Shown in pieces: positions 9,428 to 18,392 of a DNA stretch of 64,000 nucleotides. The notes below the pieces were generated by a model. That model was given only the letters and a program-made list of their open reading frames with translations. It was not told the DNA's origin and searched no databases. The first letter of the stretch is position 1, and each line of letters begins with the position of its first letter. The position numbers were made by a program, and so were the translations under genes. Source of the DNA: Paenibacillus_Z sp042653205 (lineage in GTDB: Bacteria; Bacillota; Bacilli; Paenibacillales; Paenibacillaceae). The stretch is taken from the NCBI RefSeq assembly GCF_042653205.1, contig NZ_JBHSHY010000020.1, positions 1 to 64,000 of the forward strand, given 5' to 3'.

Positions 9428-12349
9428 TTAGCCCTTCAGCCGATGCTTCCGCAGCGAGAACAGCTCCCGCAGCTCGTCGGTCGACAGCTCGGTGATCCAA
9501 TTCTCGGAGCCGCCGACGACCTGCTCGTTCAGCAGCTGCTTGCGCGCGATCATGTCGTCGATCCGCTCTTCCAGCGTGCCGAGCGTCACGTACTTGTGCA
9601 CCTGCACGTTGCGGCGCTGGCCGATCCGGAACGCCCGGTCGGTCGCCTGGTTCTCGACGGCGGGATTCCACCACCGGTCGAAATGGATGACATGGTTGGC
9701 CGCGGTCAGGTTCAGCCCTGTGCCTCCCGCCTTAAGCGACAGCACGAATGCGCAGCCCGGCTCGGCTTCGTTCTGGAACGTCGCGATCATCGCGTCCCGC
9801 TCCGCCTTCGGCACGGCGCCGTACAGATACGGCGTCGGCAGGCCGAGCCGCTCCTCCAGCAGCCGCTTCAACGCCGCCCCCATCTCCACGTACTGCGTGA
9901 AGATCAGGCAGCGTTCGCCCTCCGCCGCGATCTCCTCCGCCATCTCGAGCAGCCGCAGCAGCTTGTTGGAGCGCTCTGGATCCCAAGCTCCGGATGAGCC
10001 GCGGGCCTCCTTGAGCAGCAGGCTCGGATGGTCGCACACCTGCTTCAGCCGCGTCAGCGCGGACAGGATCAGACCGCGCCGCTGCAGGCCGCCGGCTTTC
10101 TCCAGGCCGTTCATCAGCTCGGAGACGACGTTCTCGTAAAGCGCGCCCTGCTCGACGGTAAGCGACAGGTACGTGTTCATCTCGTTCTTCTCCGGCAGCG
10201 ACAGCTGGATGGCCGGGTCCTTCTTCAGCCGCCGCAGCATGAACGGCTTCACCCAGCGCTGCAGCTCCGCGATCCGCTCTTCGTCCCGGTCCTTCTCGAT
10301 CGGGAGGACGACCGCCTGGCGGAAATCGCTCAAGCTGCCGAGATAGCCGGGATTCGTAAAATCGTACAGCGACCACAGCTCCGTCAACCGGTTCTCCATC
10401 GGCGTGCCCGTCAGGGCGATGCGATGGTTCGCCGGCAGGCGCCGGATGGCCGAGGACTGCTTCGTGTAATAGTTCTTGATATTCTGCGCTTCGTCCAGGC
10501 AGACGACGTCCCAGCCGACGCCCGTCAGCTCCGCCTCGTCGATCGGCGCCAGTGTGTACGACGTGACGACGAGATCCGCGTCCGCGGCCGCCGCCGCGAA
10601 CTCCTCGCCGTGCAGCCGCTTCGGCCCGTAATGGACGAGCACGCGGATGCCCGGCGCGAACCGCTCCAGCTCCTTCTCCCAGTTGCCGATGACCGACGTC
10701 GGGCAGATGAGGAGCGAAGGGCCGAGACTGCTCGTCTCCATGACATGCTGCAAATACGCGGTGAACTGGATCGTTTTGCCGAGGCCCATGTCGTCGGACA
10801 GGCAAGCGCCGAGGCCGAAGCGGCGCAGAAACGCCAGCCAGGACACGCCTAGGAGCTGGTACGGCCGCAGCTCGCCCTGGAAAGCCTTCGGCTTCTCGAC
10901 GAGCGGCAGCTCGCTGGATTCGTTCAGCTGCGCGATCCACGCGGCCAAATGCTCGTTCAGCTCGACCTCCGCGGTGAGCGCCTCACCGATCTCGTTCTCC
11001 GGTTCGAGCTCCGTCTCGCCGCGCAAATGCATCTCGAAGACGTCGCGCATGGTGAAGCCCTTCTTCGCGCCGTTCTTCTTCAGCCAGCGGCGCAGCCGCT
11101 CCATGTCGCCGGGATCGAGGTGGACCCACTCCCCGCCGATTTGCAGCAAACGCTTGTTCTGGGCCGCGAGCTGCATGAATTCCGCTTCGCTCATGTCGAC
11201 GTCGCCGACGGCGAGCTTCCAGTCGAAGTCGACGATCTGCTGCAGGCCGAACATCGACTGGTCCGACGAACCGACAGACGACTTGACCTTCGCCTTCAGC
11301 TTCAGCTTTCGGCTGCGGGCGGCTTCCCACCAGCCCGGCAGCAGCACGGAGCAGCCCGCCGCCAGCAGCTTGACGCTCTCGCGCTCGAGAAACTGCCACG
11401 CCTCCTCGTCCGTGAGCTCCGCCGCGCCGACGCGTTCGCCGGGCGCGTCTTCTGTGCCGTTCGCGCCGTCGCCGAACCGCTTCCAGTCCGCCAGCGCGGC
11501 CGCCCACTTCGCGGCCTCGCGCTCGAGCCGCGCGGCGACGTGGGGCTGCCACTCCGCCGGCAGATCGTCCGGCAGCGCCAACGAACCATCGCCCGCGGAC
11601 GGCTCCAGCGTGAACCACGCCCCGCCGCTCGCCCGGTCCTGCAGCGCCGGCCGCAGCCGCCAGCCGCGGCCCTCGACCGGCTCGAGCAGCTGCAGCGCGA
11701 TGCGGAACGGCACGTGGTCCCGCTTCATGCCGATCGAGACGAGCCAATCGTCCTCGTCCGCCGCCTTCATCGCGAGCGCACTTTCGCCCGCCGCCGCGGC
11801 GGCGCCGCGCCAAGCCTGCTCCGCCGCCGGATTCGTCGCGATCAGCTCCTCGACGGTCCCATCGAGCCAGCCCTGCACGGCGCCGAGATCGCCGCTCGCC
11901 TCGAGCCGCGGCACGAGCGCCCGCCAGGCCGCCAGCGCGCCGGCCTCGCGCGGCGGCACATCGAGGCGCCAAGCGCGGGCCTCGGGCCGCCAGCGCGACC
12001 AGTCCGGCGTGTACCAGCCGTTCAGCAGCGCCTGCCGCAGCAGCGCCGCCAGCTCGGACAGCGCAGCGGCGCGCGCCGTCCATTCCACGCGCAGCAGCCG
12101 GACGGGCTGGGGCGCCGACAGATAATCCATGGCGATTGCCGGCGTCAGCAGCATCTCCGTCCGTTTCAGCCGCTCGTTGTTCGTCTCCTCGATCTCCGCG
12201 CCGTACCAGGACGCCTCGTGCCAGGCGAACAGCAGCCGGCGCAGCCGGGTCGTCAGCCCGGCAGCATGCGCGGCCGCGAGCACGACGCCCTCGCCGTCCT
12301 TCCAAAATCCGTCCACTACGATCGTTTCCGCGCCCGTGAATCCTCTCAT
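9428..12349 (-). CDS. ywqA: SNF2-family DEAD/DEAH-box ATPase
   Basis: A 973-residue Swi2/Snf2 ATPase. A bacterial SNF2 N-terminal region covers about residues 1-480. Motif I is DDMGLGKT near 520, motif II DEAQ near 621, and the C-terminal helicase lobe carries RAFRIGQRR near 906. Such proteins translocate on double-stranded DNA using ATP. The ATG at 12349 overlaps the SWIM gene's stop as ATGA; an in-frame GTG lies 7 codons upstream. The partnership with a SWIM zinc-finger protein matches B. subtilis ywqA/ywqB. A repair role is inferred from family context only. Confidence 0.93.
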   Translation of the reverse strand: MRGFTGAETIVVDGFWKDGEGVVLAAAHAAGLTTRLRRLLFAWHEASWYGAEIEETNNERLKRTEMLLTPAIAMDYLSAPQPVRLLRVEWTARAAALSELAALLRQALLNGWYTPDWSRWRPEARAWRLDVPPREAGALAAWRALVPRLEASGDLGAVQGWLDGTVEELIATNPAAEQAWRGAAAAAGESALAMKAADEDDWLVSIGMKRDHVPFRIALQLLEPVEGRGWRLRPALQDRASGGAWFTLEPSAGDGSLALPDDLPAEWQPHVAARLEREAAKWAAALADWKRFGDGANGTEDAPGERVGAAELTDEEAWQFLERESVKLLAAGCSVLLPGWWEAARSRKLKLKAKVKSSVGSSDQSMFGLQQIVDFDWKLAVGDVDMSEAEFMQLAAQNKRLLQIGGEWVHLDPGDMERLRRWLKKNGAKKGFTMRDVFEMHLRGETELEPENEIGEALTAEVELNEHLAAWIAQLNESSELPLVEKPKAFQGELRPYQLLGVSWLAFLRRFGLGACLSDDMGLGKTIQFTAYLQHVMETSSLGPSLLICPTSVIGNWEKELERFAPGIRVLVHYGPKRLHGEEFAAAAADADLVVTSYTLAPIDEAELTGVGWDVVCLDEAQNIKNYYTKQSSAIRRLPANHRIALTGTPMENRLTELWSLYDFTNPGYLGSLSDFRQAVVLPIEKDRDEERIAELQRWVKPFMLRRLKKDPAIQLSLPEKNEMNTYLSLTVEQGALYENVVSELMNGLEKAGGLQRRGLILSALTRLKQVCDHPSLLLKEARGSSGAWDPERSNKLLRLLEMAEEIAAEGERCLIFTQYVEMGAALKRLLEERLGLPTPYLYGAVPKAERDAMIATFQNEAEPGCAFVLSLKAGGTGLNLTAANHVIHFDRWWNPAVENQATDRAFRIGQRRNVQVHKYVTLGTLEERIDDMIARKQLLNEQVVGGSENWITELSTDELRELFSLRKHRLKG

Positions 12350-13917
12350 GTGACGATCTTTCCCCTCCACAGCTCTTCCTGCAGCGCCCGCAGCCGCTGA
12401 TGCTTCCGCACGATCCCGTCGACGAAGCGGCTCCAGGCTTCGCCCTGCTGCTCCGCTTTATACAGTTTCTCCAGCCGCTTCATTAATTTGACCGCCTGCC
12501 GGTAGCCTTGGCGGTTGCGTGAGCGGATCGCCCCGTCGATCGCCTGGTGGTACAGCGGATAGAGCACCCGCGGCGCCGCTTTGCCGATCTCCCGGACGAG
12601 CTGGACGTCGATCTCGTCGGGCTCGATGCCGAACAGGAGCTGCAGGTCGGCCCATTTCTCGTACTGCCGCATGTCGAGCCAATGCTCCGTCAGCGCCGAG
12701 TACGAGTAGGGCAGGAACGACATCAGATGCCCCTGCCAGCTCGGATTGTCCGGCTGCTGCCGGTCCGCGAGCCGGCACATCGTCAAGAACGGCCCGAACG
12801 CCTTGGACTTGCGGTCGACCGACAGCCCGGCGTACAGATAGGCCATCCACGCTTCCAGCCGGTCCCAGTTCCGCTCCTCCAGTCGCTGCAGGGCGCAGTC
12901 CGACGCGAGCAGCGCCGTGCGGTTGAACGTAGTCCGGCGAAGCAGCGCCATCGCGTCGTCGTCCCGATCGTCCGCGAAGGCCAGGTACGCGAGCGCCATC
13001 GGCACGAAGAACAAGCCGCGCTCCCCCTGCGTCCGGTCGAGCTCGGCGCGCAGCTGCGCCTCTTCGTTCGCCGCCCAGCCGGCGTCGCCGATCAGCCGCG
13101 ACCACAGCGCGAAGTAGAGCGTCTCCCACCGGTGCAGCTGCTGCTCGCGGTCCATGTCCCGGGCGTGGAAGAACGCCAACAGGCCGTTCACGGCCGCACG
13201 CTCCTCCGGGGTCAGCGCCGCCGGCTCGAGCTCGGCCGCGAGCTCCTGGTACTGGTTGATCCACGGCTCCGTCATGCGGGCGAACGCCATCTCGTAATAA
13301 TAGCGGCTGTAACTGTCCGTATGCCCGTATGCCCGCTCGGCCTGCTCCAGCACGAAGACGATGCCGTGCATCCAGTGCAGCCGGCGCAGCCCTTCGCTCC
13401 ATAGCTTGGAGGCCGCCTTGACCGCGGTCAGGACGGACTGAAGCGGATGAAGCGAGTGACGGCACTGCCGCCACGTCTCGCCGTGCCGCGCCTCCATGTC
13501 GCCCAGCCACCGGTCCGGCGCGTGCTCGAGCGACGACGGGTCCGATGCCGGCCGCCCCGCCGCCGCGTCCGGTTCGGGCGCGAGGCCGTTCAGCAGCCGG
13601 TTATGCAGCTCATCGGCACTCTCACCGATCGACGCGTAATACGCGTAGAAGACGGCCGCCATATGCTTGCAGCTTCCCCGTACGGGACAGGTGCACGTGC
13701 TGAACGCGAAGTCGTCGGTGTCCAGCGTGACGGCATAGATCGCCGTCCCTTTCACAACGCCATAGATGGAGAAGCCCTCCATCGCTTGGACGGAGAGCAC
13801 CTTCTCCCGGCGGTAATAATCGAATCCCTTCTCCAGCACGTCGAGCGGGATGCCGCTTGCGATCGCGGCCTCCAGCGCCCGAAGCCGCCCGTCCTCCAGC
13901 TGAAAAAACGTGCTCAT
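12346..13917 (-). CDS. ywqB: SWIM zinc-finger protein
   Basis: A 523-residue protein with an N-terminal SWIM zinc finger (STCTCPVRGSCKHMAAV, pattern CxC...CxH, near residues 70-90) and a long, mostly helical remainder without recognised motifs. SWIM domains bind DNA or protein and often accompany SNF2 ATPases. The ATG at 13917 follows GGAGGG; upstream in-frame ATGs lack a site. The gene overlaps the SNF2 gene by 4 bases, so the two are probably made and act together. Confidence 0.9.
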   Translation of the reverse strand: MSTFFQLEDGRLRALEAAIASGIPLDVLEKGFDYYRREKVLSVQAMEGFSIYGVVKGTAIYAVTLDTDDFAFSTCTCPVRGSCKHMAAVFYAYYASIGESADELHNRLLNGLAPEPDAAAGRPASDPSSLEHAPDRWLGDMEARHGETWRQCRHSLHPLQSVLTAVKAASKLWSEGLRRLHWMHGIVFVLEQAERAYGHTDSYSRYYYEMAFARMTEPWINQYQELAAELEPAALTPEERAAVNGLLAFFHARDMDREQQLHRWETLYFALWSRLIGDAGWAANEEAQLRAELDRTQGERGLFFVPMALAYLAFADDRDDDAMALLRRTTFNRTALLASDCALQRLEERNWDRLEAWMAYLYAGLSVDRKSKAFGPFLTMCRLADRQQPDNPSWQGHLMSFLPYSYSALTEHWLDMRQYEKWADLQLLFGIEPDEIDVQLVREIGKAAPRVLYPLYHQAIDGAIRSRNRQGYRQAVKLMKRLEKLYKAEQQGEAWSRFVDGIVRKHQRLRALQEELWRGKIVT

Positions 13918-14012
13918 GGCGACCCTCCGTTCGTGTATGCCCATTCCCGCCATTATACCACATTCGGCGGCGAATAAAGCGAGCAAGCGCGAAGTTGCCC
14001 GCCCGCGGTCCG

Positions 14013-14065
14013 CAAAAAACAAAAAGACCCGCCGGAGGATGGCGCGAAGCGCCCTGCCGCGAGTC
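14013..14065 (-). terminator. terminator of the ugd operon
   Basis: On the minus strand GACTCGC pairs with GCGGGTC (one G-T pair), with inner helices and a GCGC-TTC-GCGC tip. TCTTTTTGTTTTTT follows. It sits 60 bases after the ugd stop and upstream of the SWIM gene, separating the two transcripts. Confidence 0.7.
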
Positions 14066-14127
14066 GAACGTTCCTGCGAACGCGAATGGTTATGAATGGC
14101 TTTCCTTCCGCATGACCGGAGCCGGCT

Positions 14128-15423
14128 TTAGTGGCCGCTGCCGATGCCTTGATAATAATAGCCGATGCGGCGCATCCGGTCCGCGTCCAGCATATTGCGC
14201 CCGTCGAAGACATTGGGCTGCGCGAGCAGCCCCCTCGCTTCCTCCCAGTCGATGCGGCCGAACGCGGGCCATTCCGTGCACAGCATGACCGCGTCCGCGT
14301 CCCGCAGCGCGTCCTCCGCTTCACCGCAGACCGCGACCGCCCGGTAGTCGCCGCCTCCCGGCAGGGACGCGACGGGATCGTACAGCCGCACGCCGGCTCC
14401 TTCGCGCAGCAGGCGGTCGATGATCCGCAGCGCCGGCGCTTCCCGGATATCGTCCGTATCCGGCTTGAACGCGAGTCCGAGCACCGCGACGGTCCGTCCC
14501 GCGAAGCCGCCGAGCCGGAGTCTCGCCTTGTCCAACAAGTAGGCGGACTGCGTCCGGTTCACGTCCATCACCTGCTCCAGAATGCGCAGGTCCGTGTCAT
14601 GCTTGCGCGCCGCACCGACCAACTCCGAGACGTCCTTCGGAAAACACGAACCGCCGTAGCCGAGGCCGGCCTGCAGGAAGCTCGGTCCGATCCGGGGGTC
14701 AAGCCCCATGCCCTCGGCCACCTCGCTCACGTTGACTTCCAGCTTGTCGCACAGCTTGGCTAGCTCATTCATGAATGAGATCTTCGTCGCGAGAAACGAG
14801 TTGGATGCGTACTTGATCAGCTCCGCCGTGCGCGGCGTAGTGACGAGCTGCGGGCAGGCGAACGAACCGTACAGCGACTTGAGCCGCTCCGCCGCCCGCC
14901 GCCCGTCGGCACCGATGACGATGCGGTCCGGCCGGAGCGCGTCCTCGACGGCTTTGCCTTCACGCAGAAACTCCGGATTCGACGCGACGTCGAACGGATG
15001 GGGCGCCGGCTGCGCCGCCGCGATCCAGGCCTTGACCCGCTCCTGCGTGCCGACGGGGACGGTGCTCTTGGTAACGACGAGCTTGTAGCCGTCCATATGG
15101 CGCGCGATATCCTCGGCGGCCTGCCGCACGTAGCGAAGATCCGCACTGCCGTCCGGCCCGGACGGCGTGCCGACGCAGATGAAGACGACGTCGTGTCCGG
15201 CGATCGCAGCAGCCTTGTCCGTCGTAAAGCGCAGCCTTCCGCTCCGCACGTGCTTGGCGATCAGCTCCTCGAGGCCCGGTTCGTGAAAATGCAGGCGCCC
15301 TTCCTTCAGCCGTTCGATCTTCCCGGCGTCGACGTCGAGGCCGGTCACCTGCCAGCCCGTCTCGGCGAATACCATGGCGGTCGTGGCACCTACGTAGCCC
15401 GTGCCTACGATCAATATCTTCAA
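14128..15423 (-). CDS. ugd: UDP-glucose 6-dehydrogenase
   Basis: A 431-residue UDP-glucose/GDP-mannose dehydrogenase. It has an N-terminal NAD-binding fold (VGTGYVG), a central dimerisation domain and the catalytic Cys near residue 260 (GLGYGGSCFPKD). It oxidises UDP-glucose to UDP-glucuronate with 2 NAD, supplying uronic acid for surface glycans. The start is TTG at 15423, overlapping the previous gene's stop as TTGA, so translation is coupled. Its partner upstream is a sugar nucleotidyltransferase. Substrate choice (UDP-glucose rather than another NDP-sugar) is by family resemblance. Confidence 0.92.
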   Translation of the reverse strand: MKILIVGTGYVGATTAMVFAETGWQVTGLDVDAGKIERLKEGRLHFHEPGLEELIAKHVRSGRLRFTTDKAAAIAGHDVVFICVGTPSGPDGSADLRYVRQAAEDIARHMDGYKLVVTKSTVPVGTQERVKAWIAAAQPAPHPFDVASNPEFLREGKAVEDALRPDRIVIGADGRRAAERLKSLYGSFACPQLVTTPRTAELIKYASNSFLATKISFMNELAKLCDKLEVNVSEVAEGMGLDPRIGPSFLQAGLGYGGSCFPKDVSELVGAARKHDTDLRILEQVMDVNRTQSAYLLDKARLRLGGFAGRTVAVLGLAFKPDTDDIREAPALRIIDRLLREGAGVRLYDPVASLPGGGDYRAVAVCGEAEDALRDADAVMLCTEWPAFGRIDWEEARGLLAQPNVFDGRNMLDADRMRRIGYYYQGIGSGH

Positions 15424-16409
15424 GGTTCTTCCACTCCTTTATCGGGCACCCCTGCGAGGACGGCGCGGTCTCCGACGATGACGTTCTTCATCGGGAATGG
15501 CACGTCCTTCGCATGTACCCCGTTCAAAATGATGCTGTTCTCGATGCTGCAATTCTCGAGCGTCGAGCCTGCCCCGATCGACACATAAGGGCCGATCCGG
15601 CAGTCCTTCAGCACGCAGCCTTTGCCGATCGCCACCGGTTCGATGATCGTGCAGCCCTCGAGCCGCGCGGTGCCATGAATCCGGTCAGCCGCCGCCTCCG
15701 CGGCGAGCAGCTTGCGGTTGGCCCGCAGCCACCGGTCCATCGTGCCGACGTCGATGTTCAGCTGATCCGTCACGCGGTACGTCACGGCGAAGCCCCAGTC
15801 GATGAGCCGCTGGATCGCGTCCGTGATCTCGTACTCGCCGCGCCTCGAAGGGCGGATATCGCCGGCCGCGGCGAAGATCTCCTTCGCGAACGCGTACGCG
15901 CCGAGCACCGCCAGGTTGGACTTCGGCTCCTGCGGCTTCTCCTCCAAGCCGACGATGCGCCTGTCGCGGATGTCTGCGATGCCGTAATCCTGCGGTACCT
16001 CGACCTCCGCAAGCAGCAGCGACGCCTGCGCGGCGCCGGATTCGATATCGTCCTTGAGCGCGGCCAGCGAAGCCGATATCAAGTTATCGCCGAGCAGCAG
16101 CATGAACGGCTGCCCCCCGATGTAAGCTTCCGCCTGTTTCAGCGCATGCGCGATGCCCTTGGCTTCGCGCTGGTATATATACGTGATCGCGGCCCCGAGC
16201 GCCTCTCCCTCGCCGAACTGCTCGCGAATGCCCGCTTCCTGGGACGGATGCACGACGATGCCGATCTCGTCGATGCCGATGTCCGTCAGCTTGACGATCG
16301 CCAGCTGCAGCAGCGGCATGTTCGCCACGGGGATCAGCGTTTTCGGCCGGCTGTACGTAAACGGATAGAGACGGCTTCCTTTTCCCGCGCAGAGAATCAA
16401 TCCCTTCAT
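15420..16409 (-). CDS. sugar-1-phosphate nucleotidyltransferase with C-terminal hexapeptide repeats
   Basis: A 329-residue protein. The N-terminal nucleotidyltransferase domain carries the signature GKGSRLYPFTYSRPKTLIP (residues 9-27). From about residue 250, left-handed beta-helix hexapeptide repeats follow (for example AIGKGCVLKDCRIGPYVSIG). This layout matches the long form of glucose-1-phosphate thymidylyl/uridylyltransferases. It probably makes the NDP-sugar used by ugd or the nearby glycosyltransferases. GGGGAG precedes the ATG. It heads a two-gene minus-strand operon, divergent from the glycosyltransferases. Confidence 0.9.
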   Translation of the reverse strand: MKGLILCAGKGSRLYPFTYSRPKTLIPVANMPLLQLAIVKLTDIGIDEIGIVVHPSQEAGIREQFGEGEALGAAITYIYQREAKGIAHALKQAEAYIGGQPFMLLLGDNLISASLAALKDDIESGAAQASLLLAEVEVPQDYGIADIRDRRIVGLEEKPQEPKSNLAVLGAYAFAKEIFAAAGDIRPSRRGEYEITDAIQRLIDWGFAVTYRVTDQLNIDVGTMDRWLRANRKLLAAEAAADRIHGTARLEGCTIIEPVAIGKGCVLKDCRIGPYVSIGAGSTLENCSIENSIILNGVHAKDVPFPMKNVIVGDRAVLAGVPDKGVEEP

Positions 16410-16446
16410 TGCTTTCCACTCCCCTCTCCATCGCTTGCTATCATTC

Positions 16447-16469
16447 TATGAAAACGGCTTTCACTCGGT
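16447..16469 (-). promoter_or_regulatory. possible sigma-K promoter for the nucleotidyltransferase-ugd operon
   Basis: On the minus strand AC, a 17-base spacer and CATAGAATG resemble the sporulation sigma-K pattern AC-N17-CATANNNTA with one mismatch in the last two bases. It lies 38 bases before the start codon. Support comes from context: spore-coat-type genes nearby and a matching motif on the opposite strand. Confidence 0.4.
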
Positions 16470-16544
16470 ATAGGCCATCACTTCCAACAGCCGATATTGC
16501 CGCCGAATTTGATGAATGCGCCGTGCCCTGCTCGGAAGTCCGCT

Positions 16545-16553
16545 CATATCCTA
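16545..16553 (+). promoter_or_regulatory. possible sigma-K -10 element for the glycosyltransferase genes
   Basis: CATATCCTA matches the sigma-K -10 consensus CATANNNTA exactly and lies 47 bases before the TTG start of the first glycosyltransferase. No good AC -35 lies at the usual distance, so this is a candidate only. Confidence 0.4.
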
Positions 16554-16599
16554 CAGTGAATGCCCATGGCAGACATCGACCTAAGGAGCTGAGGGACAC

Positions 16600-17625
16600 T
16601 TGAGAATTGCGCAAATTTCGACGAACACGATCCCTGTCCCGCCGAAGGATTACGGAGGGACGCAGCGCGACGTGCATTATTTGACGGAGGAGCTGGTCAG
16701 ACGGGGGCATGAGGTGTTCCTGTTCGCCAAGAAGGGCTCGACGTCGAACGCAACCCAAACATTCGAATACGAATCGGACGATCAGACCGCGCAGCTGGAC
16801 TTCATCATCCGGAACATGCCGCCGGACATCGACATCATCCACGACCATTACGGCATCGTCGCCAAGGCGAATCCGCCGATCCCGACCATCTGCCAGTCCC
16901 ATTCCAAGCGGATCAAGTCGAACGTGCAGATTCGGGTCTACGTGAGCAAATTCATTTTGAGGAAGTACGGCAGGGGGAAGGGCTACGCCGTCTACAACGG
17001 CATGAGCATGGACGATTACACGTTCAAGAAGAAGAAGCAAAAGTACTTGCTCTTCCTCGGCCGGCTGATCAAGGAGAAGGGCGTTCACCTAGCCATCAAG
17101 GTGGCCAAGAAGACGGGCCGCAAGCTCATCATCGCCGGCACGCTGAACGACCGGAAGTACTATAACGCCAAGATCAAGCCACATCTGGGCAAAAAAATCC
17201 GCTACGTCGGCGCCGTCGGCGGCTCCCGCAAACGCGCGCTGCTGGCCAATGCGCACTGCGTCCTGTTCACGTCGACCTGGGATGAGCCGTTCGGGCTCGT
17301 CCTCGTCGAAGCGATGGCGAGCGGCACGCCCGTGCTCGGCTTCCGCCGCGGCGCCGTGCCCGAGGTGCTGCGCGGGATGCCGCGGCTCGTGTGCAACACG
17401 ACGACCGGCATGGCGGCGAAAGTCCGCAACCGCAAACGGCTGCCCAGCGCCCGCGCGCTCCGGCGGTACGCCCGGACCCGCTACTCCGACCGCAACATGA
17501 CGGACGCGTTCCTGAAGCTGTATCGCAGGGTCATCAATAAGAAGCTGTACAAAATCAGGAAAAACACATTATGGAACCGGCGAAAAGCCAAGCTTGAACC
17601 AACGTCGAACGGAGATGAGAATTAG
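16600..17625 (+). CDS. glycosyltransferase, GT4 type
   Basis: A 341-residue GT-B glycosyltransferase. The N-terminal lobe has the acceptor-side glycine loop (PPKDYGGTQRDV). The C-terminal nucleotide-sugar lobe has the E-x7-E motif (EPFGLVLVEAMASGTPV, about 230-246). The start is TTG at 16600, after AAGGAG and GAGGG; the reading begins with the expected MRIAQIST strand. It leads a three-gene plus-strand group with two GT2 enzymes. Basic residues are abundant at the C-terminus, which may suit membrane or coat association. The sugar and acceptor are unknown. Confidence 0.9.
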   Translation: MRIAQISTNTIPVPPKDYGGTQRDVHYLTEELVRRGHEVFLFAKKGSTSNATQTFEYESDDQTAQLDFIIRNMPPDIDIIHDHYGIVAKANPPIPTICQSHSKRIKSNVQIRVYVSKFILRKYGRGKGYAVYNGMSMDDYTFKKKKQKYLLFLGRLIKEKGVHLAIKVAKKTGRKLIIAGTLNDRKYYNAKIKPHLGKKIRYVGAVGGSRKRALLANAHCVLFTSTWDEPFGLVLVEAMASGTPVLGFRRGAVPEVLRGMPRLVCNTTTGMAAKVRNRKRLPSARALRRYARTRYSDRNMTDAFLKLYRRVINKKLYKIRKNTLWNRRKAKLEPTSNGDEN

Positions 17626-18315
17626 ATGGTAACCGTGATCGCGTGCACGATGAGGTCCGCCTACATCGACAACGTGTTCGAGAATTACGACCGCCAGCTC
17701 TGGAAGAACAAGAAAATGATCATCGTCCTGAACAACGACAGCATGGACATCGAGGTGTACAAGGAGCGGGCGAGCCAATATCCCGAGGGCGAAGTAACCG
17801 TGTACCAGCTTCCCCAGAAGTACCGGCTCGGCAGGTGCCTGAACTATGCCATCAATAAAGCGGACAACGGCCTCATCGCCAAGTTCGACGACGACGATTA
17901 CTACGGCCCGAAGTTTCTGCGGGAAGCCGCCCGCGCGATCAAGCACGGCCGGGCGGCCATCGTCGGCAAGCATACCGCCTACCTCTACTTCAACGCGAAG
18001 AAGGCGCTGATGGTGTTCCGGCGGGGCGGCGAGTGGAAATACAAGCGCAACGTCAAGGGCGGCACCCTCGTGTTTCGCAAGTCGGTCTGGCGCCGGGTCA
18101 AATTCCCCGCCTACCGCAAAGTCGGCACGGATTCCAGCTGGCTCTCGCGCTGCATCAGCCGGGGCTACCGCATCTTCTCCGTCTCCAAGCGGCACTACGT
18201 CTGCGTCCGCCGGAAAAACTGGAACAGCCACACGCAGAAGAAGAGCACGCGCCGGTACATGCGGCACTGCCGCCTCGTGCGCCGGACGTCGAACTTCCGC
18301 CGTTACGTCAATTAG
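17626..18315 (+). CDS. short glycosyltransferase, GT2 type
   Basis: A 229-residue GT-A fold protein. It starts with the nucleotide-binding strand VTVIACTMR and carries the metal-binding acidic motif KFDDDDYY near residues 84-91. A distal RRTSNFRRYVN end is shared in style with the next gene. Size and motif resemble CgeD-like spore maturation glycosyltransferases (inference). The ATG directly follows the previous stop and is preceded by GGAGATGAG, so the genes are probably coupled. It is strongly basic overall. Confidence 0.87.
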   Translation: MVTVIACTMRSAYIDNVFENYDRQLWKNKKMIIVLNNDSMDIEVYKERASQYPEGEVTVYQLPQKYRLGRCLNYAINKADNGLIAKFDDDDYYGPKFLREAARAIKHGRAAIVGKHTAYLYFNAKKALMVFRRGGEWKYKRNVKGGTLVFRKSVWRRVKFPAYRKVGTDSSWLSRCISRGYRIFSVSKRHYVCVRRKNWNSHTQKKSTRRYMRHCRLVRRTSNFRRYVN

Positions 18316-18340
18316 CGCCGGCAGGCGGGCGAACGAACGC

Positions 18341-18367
18341 AAGGTCAACCGCCGGCCGGTTGACCTT
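18341..18367. repeat. intercistronic inverted repeat between the two GT2 genes
   Basis: AAGGTCAACC (18341-18350) and GGTTGACCTT (18358-18367) form a perfect 10-base-pair stem with a 7-base loop. No T-run follows, so it is more likely an mRNA-processing or stabilising hairpin, or a protein site, than a terminator. Confidence 0.6.
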
Positions 18368-18392
18368 GATGGGTCCAAGAGGAGGCGAAGCG

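Noticed and set aside
10647..12400. Two long plus-strand open frames (483 and 492 residues)
   Set aside because: Both are shadows of the SNF2 gene with low-complexity Ser/Arg/Gln composition.
16501..16599. Alternative ATG starts before the first glycosyltransferase
   Set aside because: The upstream ATG near 16565 is out of frame; the TTG at 16600 gives the expected N-terminal strand and follows AAGGAG.
18033..18392. Upstream extension of the second GT2 gene
   Set aside because: It overlaps the first GT2 gene in another frame and gives His/Arg/Pro-rich sequence; the ATG at 18393 has a proper ribosome site.
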